Source: an uncultured Candidatus Poseidoniales archaeon (GTDB lineage Archaea > Thermoplasmatota > Poseidoniia > Poseidoniales > Thalassarchaeaceae). From it: a stretch of 6,982 nucleotides of DNA. Shown here piece by piece: positions 6,095 through 6,982 of the stretch; position 1 is the stretch's first letter; each line of letters begins with the position of its first letter. The notes below the pieces were generated by a model. That model was not told the origin of the DNA and did not search any database. It saw nothing but the letters and a program-made list of their open reading frames with translations. The stretch covers positions 1 through 6,982 of the forward strand of contig CATMIM010000055.1 of the NCBI GenBank assembly GCA_950068635.1. Reading direction: 5' to 3'. Position numbers and translations under genes: made by a program.

Positions 6095-6982
6095 TCACAC
6101 GGCAGATCGAGATGCGCAAGATCGCCTACGTGCACGACGCCCCGGACCATGCACCCATAGAGACCCGCTGGAAGGTTCCCCGGTTTCTCGCCAGCAGAGG
6201 CTTCACCGACATGGTGATCGCCGACCAGTTCACAGGTGCCCAGAACCTGTTGTTGGAGAACGCTGACGAGGGTATCGCGCGAGTGACTCTCAGCCAACTC
6301 GATGAACGTATCCACGACTGCCTGAACGCCGGACTGCGCCCATGGGTGATGCAGGACCTGTTCACCATGTCCGCGGATTTCCCTCACCCCTCGCTAGGAA
6401 CCCGCGGTTGTGCCTGCTCGAGCGAGGTGTGGGATGCCTACACCGAGAACACGCTGGCGCTGCTCGCCCGCCTTCCGGACCTGGAGGGGCTCATCTTCCG
6501 CTTCGGGGAGTCCTTCACAAGCCCACACACCTGGGCCATCGCGCACAACCCGCTGGCGTGCACCTGCGCGCGGTGCGAGGAGGCGGGAAGTGTCGGAATC
6601 GTGCAGAAGTTCGTCGAGAATCTCGGAACCATAGTGTGTGACTTCGGGGACAGGCATTGCATCCTGCGGCTGTGGGACCTCGGCGATGACGGCATCCACG
6701 CCAACTTCGGCAGACAGGCGGACGCGCTCTCCACCTGGAACAACGACGAGCGCTTCATGGTGTCAGTCAAGCACCCCCAGACCGACTACTGGAGACACCA
6801 GCCATGGAACTCGACCATCGACATGCCCGGGCCACCAAGGCTTGTGGAGTTGCAGTGCGAACGTGAGTACGAATTCGTTGGGATGGTGCCCAACTGGCTG
6901 GGTGACTTGTGGGCGAATGGACCTGGGGAATGCGGTGAGCGGGGACAGAGCGGCATGGCGAACATGCTCCCCCCCCATTGGG
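6091..6982 (+). CDS. Alpha-glucuronidase-like TIM-barrel protein, 3' truncated by the window edge
   Basis: This reading frame is open for 297 codons and has no stop before the edge. It starts with GTG 6091, whose GTGA overlaps the kinase stop and which has a strong Shine-Dalgarno sequence; ATG 6112 (MRKIAYVHDAP) is the alternative. There is no signal peptide, so it is probably cytoplasmic. The protein looks like a glycoside-hydrolase TIM barrel. GLIFRFGES (Glu140) has the place of a catalytic acid strand. GPPRLVELQCEREYEF (about 247-262; Glu253, Glu257, Glu259) resembles the ELQ..QEY segment of GH67 alpha-glucuronidases. A CTCARCEE motif (157-164) recalls the C-x-C-x-x-C seen in related uncharacterised (DUF4838-like) barrels. 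It begins directly at the barrel, without the extra N-terminal domain of classical GH67. Coupling to a glucuronokinase-like gene supports a uronic-acid substrate. The family call is by motif recognition only. Confidence 0.72.
   Translation, partial: MITRQIEMRKIAYVHDAPDHAPIETRWKVPRFLASRGFTDMVIADQFTGAQNLLLENADEGIARVTLSQLDERIHDCLNAGLRPWVMQDLFTMSADFPHPSLGTRGCACSSEVWDAYTENTLALLARLPDLEGLIFRFGESFTSPHTWAIAHNPLACTCARCEEAGSVGIVQKFVENLGTIVCDFGDRHCILRLWDLGDDGIHANFGRQADALSTWNNDERFMVSVKHPQTDYWRHQPWNSTIDMPGPPRLVELQCEREYEFVGMVPNWLGDLWANGPGECGERGQSGMANMLPPHW

Noticed and set aside
6067..6770. Several minus- and plus-strand frames of about 75-110 codons inside the right-edge gene
   Set aside because: They are shadows of the 297-codon open frame starting at 6091, which has a strong ribosome-binding site and glycosidase-like motifs.
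6967..6976. Run of eight C near the right edge as a possible frameshift
   Set aside because: The frame stays open through the run (Leu-Pro-Pro-His) and too little sequence follows to judge. It is only a place where a sequencing indel could occur.

Overview
The window is compact and GC-rich (roughly 60%), with seven genes or gene parts complete or nearly so, one more gene running off the right edge, and no gene-free stretch longer than about 115 bases. The style suggests a planktonic euryarchaeon of the Thermoplasmatota, most like the marine group II Poseidoniales. The grounds are a lipoprotein whose tryptophan-rich, acidic-linker architecture I associate with that group, a secreted M28 peptidase with a C-terminal membrane anchor, and a sodium/proton pyrophosphatase of the K+-dependent type. 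The assignment comes from recognition, not from a search, and a bacterial host is not formally excluded.

Layout, left to right. 2-676 (+) is the C-terminal third of a membrane-bound pyrophosphatase. 743-1747 (+) is an extracellular lipoprotein of unknown function. Meeting it tail to tail, with no spacer, is a minus-strand pair: an M28-family metallopeptidase (3375 down to 2041) followed by a glutaredoxin (ending at 1748). 3490-4344 (+) is a UlaG-like metallo-beta-lactamase-fold hydrolase. It converges on, and overlaps by 8 bases, a minus-strand sugar-1-phosphate nucleotidyltransferase (5056 down to 4337). Divergent from that gene, 5159-6094 (+) is a GHMP kinase closely resembling plant glucuronokinase. 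It is translationally coupled through a GTGA overlap to a 3'-truncated gene (6091 to the edge) encoding an alpha-glucuronidase-like TIM-barrel protein.

The right half is the interesting part. Read together, the genes suggest a glucuronate salvage module: a glycosidase-like enzyme would release (glucurono)sugar, the kinase would make glucuronate-1-phosphate, and the nucleotidyltransferase would convert it to UDP-glucuronate (or another NDP-sugar). The UlaG-like hydrolase could open a sugar-acid lactone or a related ester. This kinase plus pyrophosphorylase route is best known from plants. The kinase identification is the firmest; the other substrates are inferred from context.

Every non-coding gap has an inverted repeat: a hairpin before the lipoprotein gene, a perfect palindrome across the two convergent stop codons at 1741-1754, a hairpin between the divergent peptidase and UlaG-like genes, and two hairpins in the divergent control region of the nucleotidyltransferase and kinase genes.
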